Assembly (NCBI GenBank): GCA_012517755.1
Contig: JAAYUH010000039.1
Span: 1 to 7,016 of the forward strand
Reading direction: 5' to 3'
Source: a bacterium
GTDB taxonomy: Bacteria > Caldisericota > Caldisericia > B22-G15
DNA length: 7,016 bases
Numbering within the stretch: position 1 is the first letter of the stretch; each line of letters begins with the position of its first letter. Below, piece by piece: positions 1-6,967 of this stretch. The notes below the pieces were generated by a model. That model was not told the DNA's origin, made no database searches, and worked only from the letters and a program-made list of their open reading frames with translations. The position numbers were made by a program, and so were the translations under genes.

Positions 1-5
1 AAATT

Positions 6-33
6 GTTATATCAAAAATATTAAAAAGTCCAA
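6..33 (-). promoter_or_regulatory. Weak candidate promoter downstream of murA
   Basis: The 48 bases after murA hold no gene. On the minus strand they contain TTGGAC (33-28, about half a -35 consensus), a 16-nt spacer, and TGATATAAC (14-6), an extended -10 with five of six TATAAT bases. It could drive a gene just beyond the left edge. The stretch is very AT-rich, so chance is a serious alternative. Confidence 0.25.
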
Positions 34-48
34 AGAGTTTGAAGTTCT

Positions 49-1311
49 TTATTCCTTTATCTCTTCTCTCCATATATCTCCTCCTAATGCTTTTATTTTT
101 TTATCAAAATTATAATATCCTCTTTCAATGTGGTATATCTTATTAACAGTTGTTATATTTTCTGCATATAGCCCTGCAATTACAAGAGAGGCCCCAGCTC
201 TTAAATCAGGTGCATTTACCTCTTCTCCATAAAGTTTTTCTACTCCTTCAACAAATAAGGTGTTCCCTTCAATTTTTATCTTTGCTCCCATTTTTTTAAG
301 TTCTGGAATAATCATAAATCTATTTTCAAAAACTGTTTCAGTTATTAAGCTAACTCCATCTGATACTGAAGCTAATACTACCATCTGTGATTGAAGATCT
401 GTTGGAAAACCTGGGAATGGCATTGTTCTAATTTCAAATGCCTTGCACCTTTTTTTTGATATAACTCTTACACTTTTTCCATTTTCAATTCTTAAATCAA
501 CTCCTAATTCTCTAAGTTTAGATATCAATGGCACATTATCATCAAAAATAACTGGTTTAACAACAACATCTCCACCACAAACAGCAGTTGCTATCATAAA
601 TGTTCCTGCTTCAACTCTATCTGGTGATAAAATATGTGAAGTACCATGTAATTTTTTCACACCTTCAATTCTGATTGTTCTTGTGCCTGCTCCTTTTATT
701 TTTGCACCCATAGAGTTAAGAAAATCTGCAAGTTCAACAATTTCAGGTTCTTGTGCAGCATTTTCTATGATAGTTTCACCTTCTGCTAAGGTAGCCGCAA
801 TCATAGTATTTTCTGTTGCTCCAACAGATGGATAATCAAAATATACCTTATCGCCTTTTAGTTTTTTTCCTTTTCCATCTATAGTTTGCCCTTCGACTTG
901 AACTTCTGCTCCAAGAGCATTAAAACCCTTTAAGTGTAAATTAATTGGCCTTGTACCTATATGACATCCACCAGGTAATGGAGCTATAACTTTTCCAAAC
1001 CTTGCAAGAAGAGCACCAACAAGCGTTATACTCCCTCTTATTTTTTTTGCTTCATCACTATTTATATTGTAGTTTATGTTACTATTCTCAATTTGAATAG
1101 TATCATCATCTATAAATTTTACTTTTGAACCAATTGATTTTATCGCTTCAAGTAAAGTTATGATATCAAGAATCTTTGGTACATTTTTTATATAAACAGG
1201 TTCATCAGTAAGAAGTGATGCTGCAATTAAAGGGAGGCATCCATTTTTTGATCCTTGGATAACAACCTCTCCTTTGAGTTTTTTTCCGCCTCTAATCTTA
1301 TATGCTTCCAT
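49..1311 (-). CDS. murA: UDP-N-acetylglucosamine 1-carboxyvinyltransferase
   Basis: MurA performs the first committed step of peptidoglycan synthesis in the cytosol, transferring enolpyruvate from PEP to UDP-GlcNAc. It is the target of fosfomycin. The 420 residues are standard. All key positions can be read: Lys22-Asn23 in GSKNGCLPL, the catalytic Cys116 in PGGCHIGTRP (so fosfomycin sensitivity is expected on this residue alone), Arg121, Asp305 in GFPTD, Arg371 in DLRAGAS, and Arg397 in HIERGYYNF. The ATG has AAAGGAG 7 nt upstream. The gene overlaps wecB by 14 nt, so both UDP-GlcNAc users are probably translated from one message. In many Firmicutes an atp operon separates this murA from upp/wecB; here it does not. 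No terminator hairpin with a U-tract is evident after the TAA at 51-49. Confidence 0.97.
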   Translation of the reverse strand: MEAYKIRGGKKLKGEVVIQGSKNGCLPLIAASLLTDEPVYIKNVPKILDIITLLEAIKSIGSKVKFIDDDTIQIENSNINYNINSDEAKKIRGSITLVGALLARFGKVIAPLPGGCHIGTRPINLHLKGFNALGAEVQVEGQTIDGKGKKLKGDKVYFDYPSVGATENTMIAATLAEGETIIENAAQEPEIVELADFLNSMGAKIKGAGTRTIRIEGVKKLHGTSHILSPDRVEAGTFMIATAVCGGDVVVKPVIFDDNVPLISKLRELGVDLRIENGKSVRVISKKRCKAFEIRTMPFPGFPTDLQSQMVVLASVSDGVSLITETVFENRFMIIPELKKMGAKIKIEGNTLFVEGVEKLYGEEVNAPDLRAGASLVIAGLYAENITTVNKIYHIERGYYNFDKKIKALGGDIWREEIKE

Positions 1312-2395
1312 AGAAATACTCCTTTATTATTTTTTTAATTCTTTCTGATGCTTTTCCATCTCCAAATGGATTATAATTACTGATTGGTTTCCACCCATTA
1401 TCTATGATGTCTTTGACATTTTCAAATATTTTATCTTCATCAGTTCCAACTATTCTAACAAATCCTGCCTTAACTGCTTCTGGTCTTTCTGTTTCATTTC
1501 TTAACAAAAGAAGTGGTTTATTTAATGTTGGAACCTCCTCTTGAACTCCACCAGAATCTGATAAAATAAGAAAACTCTTTTTCATAAGATGAACAAAATT
1601 TATATAATCAAGAGGTTCTGTTATTAGTACATTATCAACTCCTGATAAAATTGGGATAATTTTTTCTCTTACTACTGGATTTTTGTGAATTGGAATTACA
1701 AAAAATATATCTTTGTAAATTTTTGAAAGTTTCTTTATTGCATTTCCAATTCTTGAGAGGCCATTTTCCCATGATTCTCTTCTATGAGCTGTAACTGTAA
1801 TAATTTTTTTATCATCTGGTAGATTCAAATTAAAATTAACATTAAAATTTGATATCTTTTGTATTGCATCTACAATTGTATTTCCTGTGACAAAAATTTT
1901 ACTTTCATCAACTCCCTCTTTTATAAGATTATTTTTCGCGTTTTCAGTTGGAGCAAAATCAAGAGTTGAGAGTTTATCAGTTAATATCCTATTCATCTCC
2001 TCTGGAAATGGATAATAGATATTATTTGTTCTTAATCCTGCTTCTACATGTCCAACTGGTATTTTATGATAAAAAGAGGTAAGAGATGATACAAATGTTG
2101 TTGTTGTATCACCCTGTACAATAACAATATCAAATTTCTCTTCATTTAAAATTTTACCGACTCCATCTAAAACGCCTTTTGTTATATGTTCAAGTGATTG
2201 TTTCTCTTCCATTATATTTAAAGAAAAATCTGGATTTATATTGAATATATTTAATAATTCATTAACCATCTCTTTATGTTGGCCTGTATTTAAAATTTTT
2301 GTATCAAAATCTTTATCTTCTTTTAACTCTTCAATCAGAGGATAGAGTTTTATAACCTCTGGTCTTGTGCCAAAAATAGTTAAAACTTTTATCAA
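1298..2395 (-). CDS. wecB: UDP-N-acetylglucosamine 2-epimerase (non-hydrolysing)
   Basis: This cytosolic enzyme interconverts UDP-GlcNAc and UDP-ManNAc; the latter feeds teichoic acid linkage units and other envelope polysaccharides. The 365 residues match the family. FGTRPEVIKLYPLI begins at residue 8 and TGQHKEM at 37. QGDTTTT (94-100) holds Asp96, HVEAGLRT (116-123) holds Glu118, and PFPEEMNR begins at 129; these carry the expected catalytic acids. TAHRRE (202-207) holds His204. SGGVQEE (281-287) and RNETERPEA (299-307) bind the nucleotide and close the active site. The start is TTG, overlapping the previous TGA as TTGA, with AAGAGG 8 nt upstream. The 3' end overlaps murA by 14 nt and carries the murA ribosome-binding site. 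The gene is called mnaA in Gram-positive naming. Confidence 0.96.
   Translation of the reverse strand: MIKVLTIFGTRPEVIKLYPLIEELKEDKDFDTKILNTGQHKEMVNELLNIFNINPDFSLNIMEEKQSLEHITKGVLDGVGKILNEEKFDIVIVQGDTTTTFVSSLTSFYHKIPVGHVEAGLRTNNIYYPFPEEMNRILTDKLSTLDFAPTENAKNNLIKEGVDESKIFVTGNTIVDAIQKISNFNVNFNLNLPDDKKIITVTAHRRESWENGLSRIGNAIKKLSKIYKDIFFVIPIHKNPVVREKIIPILSGVDNVLITEPLDYINFVHLMKKSFLILSDSGGVQEEVPTLNKPLLLLRNETERPEAVKAGFVRIVGTDEDKIFENVKDIIDNGWKPISNYNPFGDGKASERIKKIIKEYFYGSI
1319..1325 (-). promoter_or_regulatory. Ribosome-binding site of murA, inside wecB
   Basis: AAAGGAG on the minus strand, 7 nt before the murA ATG at 1311. It is part of the wecB coding sequence (the Lys-Glu codons of the C-terminus). 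It confirms the murA start and shows that the overlap is functional rather than an annotation artefact. Confidence 0.85.
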
Positions 2396-3354
2396 AGTGA
2401 TAACCTCTTAAGTAAAACAATAGATAGAATTGAAAATAGAATTGTAATAAAATAGAGCAAAATTATAACTTCTTTTTCCTTCATACCACTATCCATTAAT
2501 TTATAATGTATATGATCCATATCTGCTTCAAAAATATTTTTTCTCTTCAGAGTTCTTCTAATTATGCTTGTAAAGGTCTCTATTATTGGAAATCCAAGTG
2601 CAATTATTGCAACAATTAATATAACTGATGTTGTCGTTTTTAAAGCACCCCATACAGCAATTTCTGCAAGTATGAATCCCAAAAGTAGTGCTCCAGAATC
2701 ACCAAGATATATTTTTGCAGGAGGAAAATTGAAAATCAAAAAACCAAGACTTATGCCTGATATTGAAAAGCAAATTGTTGCGACTAAAAATTGACCTTTC
2801 AAAATTGATACAAAACCAAGAGTTATTGAAACTATAGAAACTATTCCTGATGCAAGACCATCAAGTCCATCAATTATATTTATTGCATTTGTTATACCTG
2901 TAATCCAAAGTATGGTAAATGGGATTGACAACTCTTTTAAATATAGATAACCTCCTTTAGGATTTGTTATAAAGTTCACCTTAACTCCATAGTATATCGG
3001 AATTAATGAAGCAACTATTTCAAAAAATAGTTTGACCCATGCATTTAAGTTGTATTTATCATCTATAACTCCAACAAAAAATATTATAGTTCCACCTATT
3101 AATATAGATAAAAGCTCTTTTGATGGATTTTTTGTATAAAGATATATAAAGAGAATAAGTAATGATAGGTATATTGAAAAACCACCACTTCTTGGCATAA
3201 CCTTTGGAGTGATTTTTTCTTTATCTCCTCTTTTTTCATGTGGCTTATCAATAATCTTAAATTTTTTGCCAAAATAAATTGAAAGAGGAGTTAAAGAGAG
3301 GGATATGATAAGAAAAACAAAAAAATAGTATAGATTAGGTAAGAAATTTTTCAT
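2392..3354 (-). CDS. WecA/TagO-type undecaprenyl-phosphate sugar-1-phosphate transferase
   Basis: An integral membrane enzyme of the polyprenyl-phosphate N-acetylhexosamine-1-phosphate transferase family. It moves a sugar-phosphate, probably GlcNAc-1-P from UDP-GlcNAc, onto undecaprenyl phosphate to start a teichoic acid or other envelope polymer. The 320 residues form about ten hydrophobic segments, the first at about 8-28 and the last at about 295-316. Motifs include IDKPHEKR (35-42) and MPRSGG (53-58), then DD (98-99), NAINIIDGLDGLASG (156-170) and YLGDSG (216-221), with metal and nucleotide-binding aspartates. The WecA/TagO-type loop at 281-284 reads HIHY where HxHH is usual. It lacks MraY features, so MraY is unlikely. 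The ATG follows the upp stop by 3 nt with only weak GGAA 12 nt away, so coupling is likely. The adjoining wecB supports GlcNAc/ManNAc use. Exact sugar and acceptor polymer are inferred. Confidence 0.92.
   Translation of the reverse strand: MKNFLPNLYYFFVFLIISLSLTPLSIYFGKKFKIIDKPHEKRGDKEKITPKVMPRSGGFSIYLSLLILFIYLYTKNPSKELLSILIGGTIIFFVGVIDDKYNLNAWVKLFFEIVASLIPIYYGVKVNFITNPKGGYLYLKELSIPFTILWITGITNAINIIDGLDGLASGIVSIVSITLGFVSILKGQFLVATICFSISGISLGFLIFNFPPAKIYLGDSGALLLGFILAEIAVWGALKTTTSVILIVAIIALGFPIIETFTSIIRRTLKRKNIFEADMDHIHYKLMDSGMKEKEVIILLYFITILFSILSIVLLKRLSL
2404..2409 (-). promoter_or_regulatory. Ribosome-binding site supporting the wecB TTG start
   Basis: The minus strand reads AAGAGG here, inside the last codons of the WecA-like gene and 8 nt before the TTG at 2395. 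There is no in-frame ATG near the conserved N-terminus, so this site decides the start. Confidence 0.7.
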
Positions 3355-3357
3355 AAT

Positions 3358-3996
3358 CTATTTTGTTCCAAAAAGTCTATCACCTGCATCTCCAAGACCT
3401 GGTAAAATATAACCATGATCATTTAATCTATCATCTATTGCTATTGTGTAGATTAATACATCTGGGTAATACTCTCTAATAAGTGATATACCTTCTGGAG
3501 CAGAGACAAGTGAGATAACATCAATATTTTCAATCTTTACATCTTTTTCAATCAATATATCAATACTTTTAACAATAGAACCACCTGTTGCAAGCATAGG
3601 GTCAAGGAGAAAAACTTTTGTTTCACTTATTGAAATAGGTAATTTTACATAATATGTAACTGGTTTTAAAGTCTCAGGATCTCTATACATACCAATATGA
3701 CCAACTTTTGCATTAGGTATCAAGTTTAAAATTCCATCACACATAACAAGACCTGCTCTTAATATTGAAACAAGGGTTATTTTTGTTGATAATACATAAC
3801 CTTTTGTTTTCATAAGTGGAGTTTCAACTTCAATCTCCTCAAGAGGTAAATCTCTTGTAATTTCATAAGCAATTAATGCTGAAACCTCTTTTACAAGTTC
3901 TCTGAACTCTTTTGGATTTGTATTTTTATCTCTTAGATATGTCAATTTATGTTTTATTAACGAATGTTCAAGAAGTTTTACATTTTTATAGTCCAT
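3358..3996 (-). CDS. upp: Uracil phosphoribosyltransferase
   Basis: This cytosolic salvage enzyme makes UMP and pyrophosphate from uracil and PRPP. The 212 residues compare with about 208 in E. coli, with close similarity from HSLIKHKLTYLRD (near 11) to the end. SILRAG lies at 77-82 and IGMYRDPETL at 101-110. The PRPP-binding loop DPMLATGG is at 132-139, APEGI at 166-170, and the uracil-binding C-terminal signature GLGDAGDRLFGT at 200-211. The ATG has a strong AAAGGAGG 4 nt upstream. It follows prmC after 26 nt, the widest gap in the block, where a promoter motif is visible, and ends 3 nt before the WecA-like gene. In Bacillus and Clostridia upp also sits between the prfA group and the envelope or ATP synthase genes. 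Confidence 0.97.
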   Translation of the reverse strand: MDYKNVKLLEHSLIKHKLTYLRDKNTNPKEFRELVKEVSALIAYEITRDLPLEEIEVETPLMKTKGYVLSTKITLVSILRAGLVMCDGILNLIPNAKVGHIGMYRDPETLKPVTYYVKLPISISETKVFLLDPMLATGGSIVKSIDILIEKDVKIENIDVISLVSAPEGISLIREYYPDVLIYTIAIDDRLNDHGYILPGLGDAGDRLFGTK

Positions 3997-4000
3997 CTAT

Positions 4001-4008
4001 CCTCCTTT
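4001..4008 (-). promoter_or_regulatory. Strong ribosome-binding site of upp
   Basis: The minus strand reads AAAGGAGG, followed by 4 nt (ATAG) and the upp ATG. It is the longest match to the anti-Shine-Dalgarno sequence among the gene starts here. It fixes the upp start and suggests that upp is translated independently rather than by coupling to prmC. Confidence 0.85.
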
Positions 4009-4016
4009 CTCTAAAA

Positions 4017-4027
4017 ATTATATCACA
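4017..4027 (-). promoter_or_regulatory. Candidate extended -10 promoter for upp and downstream genes
   Basis: Reading the minus strand, TGTGATATAAT spans 4027-4017. It gives a perfect TATAAT (4022-4017) preceded by TGn, the extended -10 form that can act without a good -35. No convincing -35 is seen 16-18 nt upstream; that stretch reads near GAATTA. It sits across the prmC stop in the longest intergenic gap of the block. A start about 7 nt downstream would give a leader of some 10-15 nt that still includes the strong upp ribosome-binding site. AT-rich sequence produces TATAAT by chance, so this remains a candidate. Confidence 0.4.
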
Positions 4028-4850
4028 ACTTCTCAAGCATAATTCCTAAAATATTATCAGAATATGTTTTAATTATCTGTATAATTTTAAAATTGATTAA
4101 TTTATCTTCAAAATGTTTCAGTTGTTCTTTTTCAAATTCAAATATTAGTATGCCACCTTTATTTAAGAAATTTTTAGATTCATTGATTAGAATCTTAATA
4201 TGATTCAATCCATCAAAACCACTAATTAAAGCTTCTTTTGGCTCAATTTTAACATCTTTTGGAAGATTATCATATTCTAAAATTTTTATATATGGAGGAT
4301 TTGAAATTATTAAATCATATTTTGATTTCAAATTTTTGAACATATCACTTTTTATAATTTCATATCTATTTTTATCGATATTAAATTTTTTTAAATTCAA
4401 AAATGTATTATAAATTGCTTTGTCACTAATATCAACAAAAGTACATTTATCTGTTAGATTATTTAGAATAAGAGATATACCAATTACTCCTGTACCACAA
4501 CAGATATCAAGACTGTTTTTGAATTTACTAAATTTTTTTATGAAATTATAAACTATCTCTTCAGTTTCAAATCTTGGGATAAAAACTCCTTCATTTACAA
4601 TGAACTCATAATCAAGAAAATATTTTTTGTTTGTTATATATGAAAGTGGATAACCACTTTTTCTTAAATTAAATTTTTTAATTATGTTTTCATAATCTGA
4701 ATAATCAATCTTGTTCCTCAGAGAAAGATAGAACTCCTCTTTTGTGATATTTAGTGAATCTCTAATTATAATTTCACTTTCAATTTTTGAATTTAAAAGT
4801 TTACTTCCTATTAAAAAAAGCTCATTTATCTCATAATTCAAGGTTTTCAA
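4023..4850 (-). CDS. prmC: Release factor glutamine N5-methyltransferase
   Basis: PrmC transfers a methyl group from SAM to the glutamine of the GGQ loop in release factors, which speeds termination. The 275 residues fit the family. An N-terminal helical domain contains the GYPLSYI motif (66-72), where substrate binding is expected. IPRFETE at 91-97 corresponds to the usual PRPDTE. SAM motif I is DICCGTGVIG (115-124). The NPPY glutamine-methylase signature is at 184-187, and EPKEAL at 203-208 is also a family mark. The start is TTG at 4850, inside the end of prfA, with AAAAAGAG 5 nt upstream. A second in-frame TTG at 4841 lacks any ribosome-binding site, and no in-frame ATG lies nearby. The rare start and 20-nt overlap suggest low, prfA-coupled synthesis. 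The Firmicutes neighbour ywlC/sua5, often next downstream, is absent. Confidence 0.96.
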   Translation of the reverse strand: MKTLNYEINELFLIGSKLLNSKIESEIIIRDSLNITKEEFYLSLRNKIDYSDYENIIKKFNLRKSGYPLSYITNKKYFLDYEFIVNEGVFIPRFETEEIVYNFIKKFSKFKNSLDICCGTGVIGISLILNNLTDKCTFVDISDKAIYNTFLNLKKFNIDKNRYEIIKSDMFKNLKSKYDLIISNPPYIKILEYDNLPKDVKIEPKEALISGFDGLNHIKILINESKNFLNKGGILIFEFEKEQLKHFEDKLINFKIIQIIKTYSDNILGIMLEKL

Positions 4851-5898
4851 TTTTTCTCTTTTTATCCTCTTCTTTCAGAGCATTTATAAGTTCATCTAAG
4901 TTACCTTCAAGTATTTCAGCAAGATTATATAGAGATAAACCAATTCTATGATCAGTAACTCTATTTTGAGGGAAGTTATAGGTTCTTATTTTTTCACTCC
5001 TCTCTCCCCAACCTATCTGTTTTTTTCTCTCTTCGCCAACCTCCTTTTCTTTTTGTGTTTCATAGTAATCATAAAGCCTTGCTCTTAAAACTCTCAAAGC
5101 CTTTTCTTTATTTTTTAACTGTGATCTCTCATCTTGACAGGTTGCAACAAAACCAGTAGGTATATGAGTTATTCTTACTGCTGATTCAGTTTTTTGAACA
5201 CATTGTCCTCCATGACCACTTGCTCTAAAAACATCAATTCTTAAATCATCAGGATTTATATCAATATCAACCTCTTCAACTTCTGGAAGAACAGCAACAG
5301 TTACTGTTGATGTATGAATTCTTCCAGAAGCCTCAGTAACTGGAACTCTTTGGACTCTATGAACACCACTTTCATATTTCAAATCTCCAAAAACATTTTT
5401 CCCTTTTATTGAAAAAATTATCTCTTTGTAACCTCCAATATCAGTTGGATGAGAATCTATAATTTCAACTTTCCATTTTCTCTTTTCAGCATAATATGAA
5501 TACATTCTAAAGAGATCTGCTGCAAAAAGAGCTGCTTCTTCTCCACCTGCTGCAGCTCTAATTTCCATTATGATGTCTCTCTCATCTCTTTCATCTTTCT
5601 CAATAAGAGATGCTATTATCTTATCCATCAATTCTTTTTCAGTATTTTGTAGTTTGGTTAGTTCCTCTTTTGCAATCTCTTCCATATCAGGTTCATTTAT
5701 TAATTTTTTTGTATCCTCAATCTCCTTTTTAACCTTTTTTAATTCTCTATAAAGAAGGACACTTTCCTCTATTAAAGATTTTTCTTTTAAAAGAGAGTTA
5801 AGAAGATTACTATCTTTATATGTATTTTCATTGGTAAGATGCTCTTCTATCTCATCATATTTTTTTTCAAGATCTTCTAATTTTTCTTCTATTTTCAT
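4831..5898 (-). CDS. prfA: Peptide chain release factor 1 (RF1)
   Basis: RF1 recognises UAA and UAG in the ribosomal A site and triggers peptide release. The 355 residues are a normal length. Residues 1-100 are a charged, probably helical domain 1. The codon-recognition tripeptide is PVT at 186-188, the PxT form of RF1 rather than the SPF of RF2. The catalytic GGQ is at 230-232 within SGHGGQCVQKTESA, followed by RITHIPTG and CQDERSQLKNKEKA, both family signatures. The flanking residues (GHGGQC, KTESA) differ from the common RF1 form GGQHVNTTDSA and are partly RF2-like, but PVT settles the assignment. The ATG overlaps the preceding stop (ATGA), with AAGGA 10 nt upstream. The 3' end overlaps prmC by 20 nt, pairing the factor with the enzyme that methylates its GGQ glutamine (Gln232). 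Confidence 0.97.
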   Translation of the reverse strand: MKIEEKLEDLEKKYDEIEEHLTNENTYKDSNLLNSLLKEKSLIEESVLLYRELKKVKKEIEDTKKLINEPDMEEIAKEELTKLQNTEKELMDKIIASLIEKDERDERDIIMEIRAAAGGEEAALFAADLFRMYSYYAEKRKWKVEIIDSHPTDIGGYKEIIFSIKGKNVFGDLKYESGVHRVQRVPVTEASGRIHTSTVTVAVLPEVEEVDIDINPDDLRIDVFRASGHGGQCVQKTESAVRITHIPTGFVATCQDERSQLKNKEKALRVLRARLYDYYETQKEKEVGEERKKQIGWGERSEKIRTYNFPQNRVTDHRIGLSLYNLAEILEGNLDELINALKEEDKKRKIENLEL

Positions 5899-6371
5899 TT
5901 TTTATCAATCCTTAAAAGTAAGAACCTTGTTTCATCTTTTATTTTACCAGAAGGATAATCTCCCCAAACTTCTTTTAATTTCAAATTTTTAAATTTTAAA
6001 AACTCTTCAACCCCTTTTGGTGTGAATGCTTTTTCAATAAAAGATTCTTTTTTATGATTTTCTAAATCAAACTCTTCAATTTTGATTGAATCACTTTTTA
6101 TATCTAACTCATAAACATAAAATTTTGGAGAGATATATTCTGTTTTAACTTTAATAAAAAAGAAAAGGTTTAATACTTCTGTATAAATTTCTCCTTTCAC
6201 TCTATTTTTTATAATTTCAAATGTCTTTTCAGATAAAAATGGAGAAGGAAGTATAAGGGGATTAATTATATTTTCTTCAATCCTTAAGAAATCTTCTCTT
6301 GAAATAAAATTCAAATTATTTTTATTACAAAAATCAATCCAGATATATTTCCTTTTTTCGATATTAAACAT
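5895..6371 (-). CDS. Hypothetical protein, possibly related to the C-terminal part of a methyltransferase
   Basis: I do not recognise this 158-residue protein. It has no signal peptide or membrane segment and is rich in Lys, Glu, Phe and Ile. The N-terminal half has a basic start (EKRKYIW), a PLILPSPFLSEKTFEI stretch near residue 40 and a hydrophobic run LNLFFFIKV near 67-75. The last 45 residues (FTPKGVEEFLK, then LKEVWGDYPSG, ending FLLLRIDKK) resemble the closing part of many class I SAM methyltransferases, where a helix, a GF-like turn, a vyGdy motif and a final strand ending in Lys occur. The glycine-rich SAM-binding motif is not visible, so a truncated or degenerate enzyme, or a chance likeness, are all possible. 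The start ATG follows the tdk stop by 2 nt with no clear ribosome-binding site, suggesting coupled translation. Its stop overlaps the prfA start as ATGA. Confidence 0.8.
   Translation of the reverse strand: MFNIEKRKYIWIDFCNKNNLNFISREDFLRIEENIINPLILPSPFLSEKTFEIIKNRVKGEIYTEVLNLFFFIKVKTEYISPKFYVYELDIKSDSIKIEEFDLENHKKESFIEKAFTPKGVEEFLKFKNLKLKEVWGDYPSGKIKDETRFLLLRIDKK
5909..5913 (-). promoter_or_regulatory. Ribosome-binding site of prfA
   Basis: AAGGA on the minus strand lies 10 nt before the prfA ATG, within the end of the preceding hypothetical gene. It supports the ATG at 5898 in the ATGA overlap. Confidence 0.65.
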
Positions 6372-6373
6372 TT

Positions 6374-6967
6374 TTATCTATGAAATATATCAGGTTTATC
6401 AAGAACTACATGATGAGTTCTACATCTTGGTTCATATTTTTCTGATGCTCCAACCATAATTACTGAATCAAAATATGATGCAGGGTTTCCATTAATTATT
6501 CTCTGTGTTCTTGTTGCTTCATCACCACAGATAACACATATTGCTGTTAATTTATCAACCTTTTCTGCTCTTGATAAAATATATGGCATTGGACCAAAAG
6601 GTTCTCCTCTAAAATCTGTATCTAATCCTGCAACAATAACTCTCAAACCTTTATCTGCAAGAAACTCTATGACATAAATTATTCTATCATTGAAAAACTG
6701 GGCTTCATCAATCGCAACAACCTCTGTACCATCTTCAATTTTTGCTATTATTCCTTCGGGATGGTCAATACTGATTGCTTCAACTTTTGCTCCAGAATGT
6801 GAAACAACACTTCCTTCATCATATCTTGTATCAAGTGAAGATTTAAAAACCTGAACATTCTGCTTTGCAATTTTTGCTCTTTTTATTCTTCTAATCAGTT
6901 CCTCACTCTTTCCAGAGAACATACAACCAGTTATAACTTCTATCACTCCCCTTTTCATTTTTACCAT
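6374..6967 (-). CDS. tdk: Thymidine kinase, type II (zinc-binding)
   Basis: This cytosolic salvage enzyme phosphorylates thymidine to dTMP using ATP. The 197 residues match the usual type II length. A P-loop GCMFSGKS lies at residues 14-21. The DEAQFF motif at 87-92 holds the likely catalytic base, Glu88. The GLDTDFRGEPFGP lid/substrate segment starts near residue 114. Zinc ligands are CVIC (Cys144, Cys147) and CRTH (Cys182, His185). I chose the ATG at 6967 because AAGAGA lies about 4-5 nt upstream; a second in-frame ATG at 6958 would give 194 residues. The gene overlaps the tail of an upstream frame and ends 2 nt before the next gene. It is commonly found just before prfA in Firmicutes. No key residue is missing. 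Confidence 0.96.
   Translation of the reverse strand: MVKMKRGVIEVITGCMFSGKSEELIRRIKRAKIAKQNVQVFKSSLDTRYDEGSVVSHSGAKVEAISIDHPEGIIAKIEDGTEVVAIDEAQFFNDRIIYVIEFLADKGLRVIVAGLDTDFRGEPFGPMPYILSRAEKVDKLTAICVICGDEATRTQRIINGNPASYFDSVIMVGASEKYEPRCRTHHVVLDKPDIFHR

Noticed and set aside
28..47. Possible terminator hairpin just after murA (CAAA...TTTG followed by a T-rich stretch)
   Set aside because: The stem is only four A/T-rich pairs with a three-base loop and the T-run is interrupted; too weak to call a terminator.
443..835. A 130-codon open frame on the plus strand
   Set aside because: It lies entirely antisense to murA, whose catalytic residues are all intact on the other strand. Its translation is low-complexity Ser/Thr/Pro/Ile-rich and it has no ribosome-binding site.
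2564..2794. A 76-codon open frame on the plus strand
   Set aside because: Antisense to the conserved WecA-like coding sequence and without a recognisable motif; a shadow of the real gene.
5570..5752. A 60-codon plus-strand frame rich in Ser and Phe that looks hydrophobic
   Set aside because: It mirrors the Glu/Lys-rich helical domain of RF1. Complementing GAA/AAA codons yields Ser/Phe runs, so the apparent membrane protein is an artefact.
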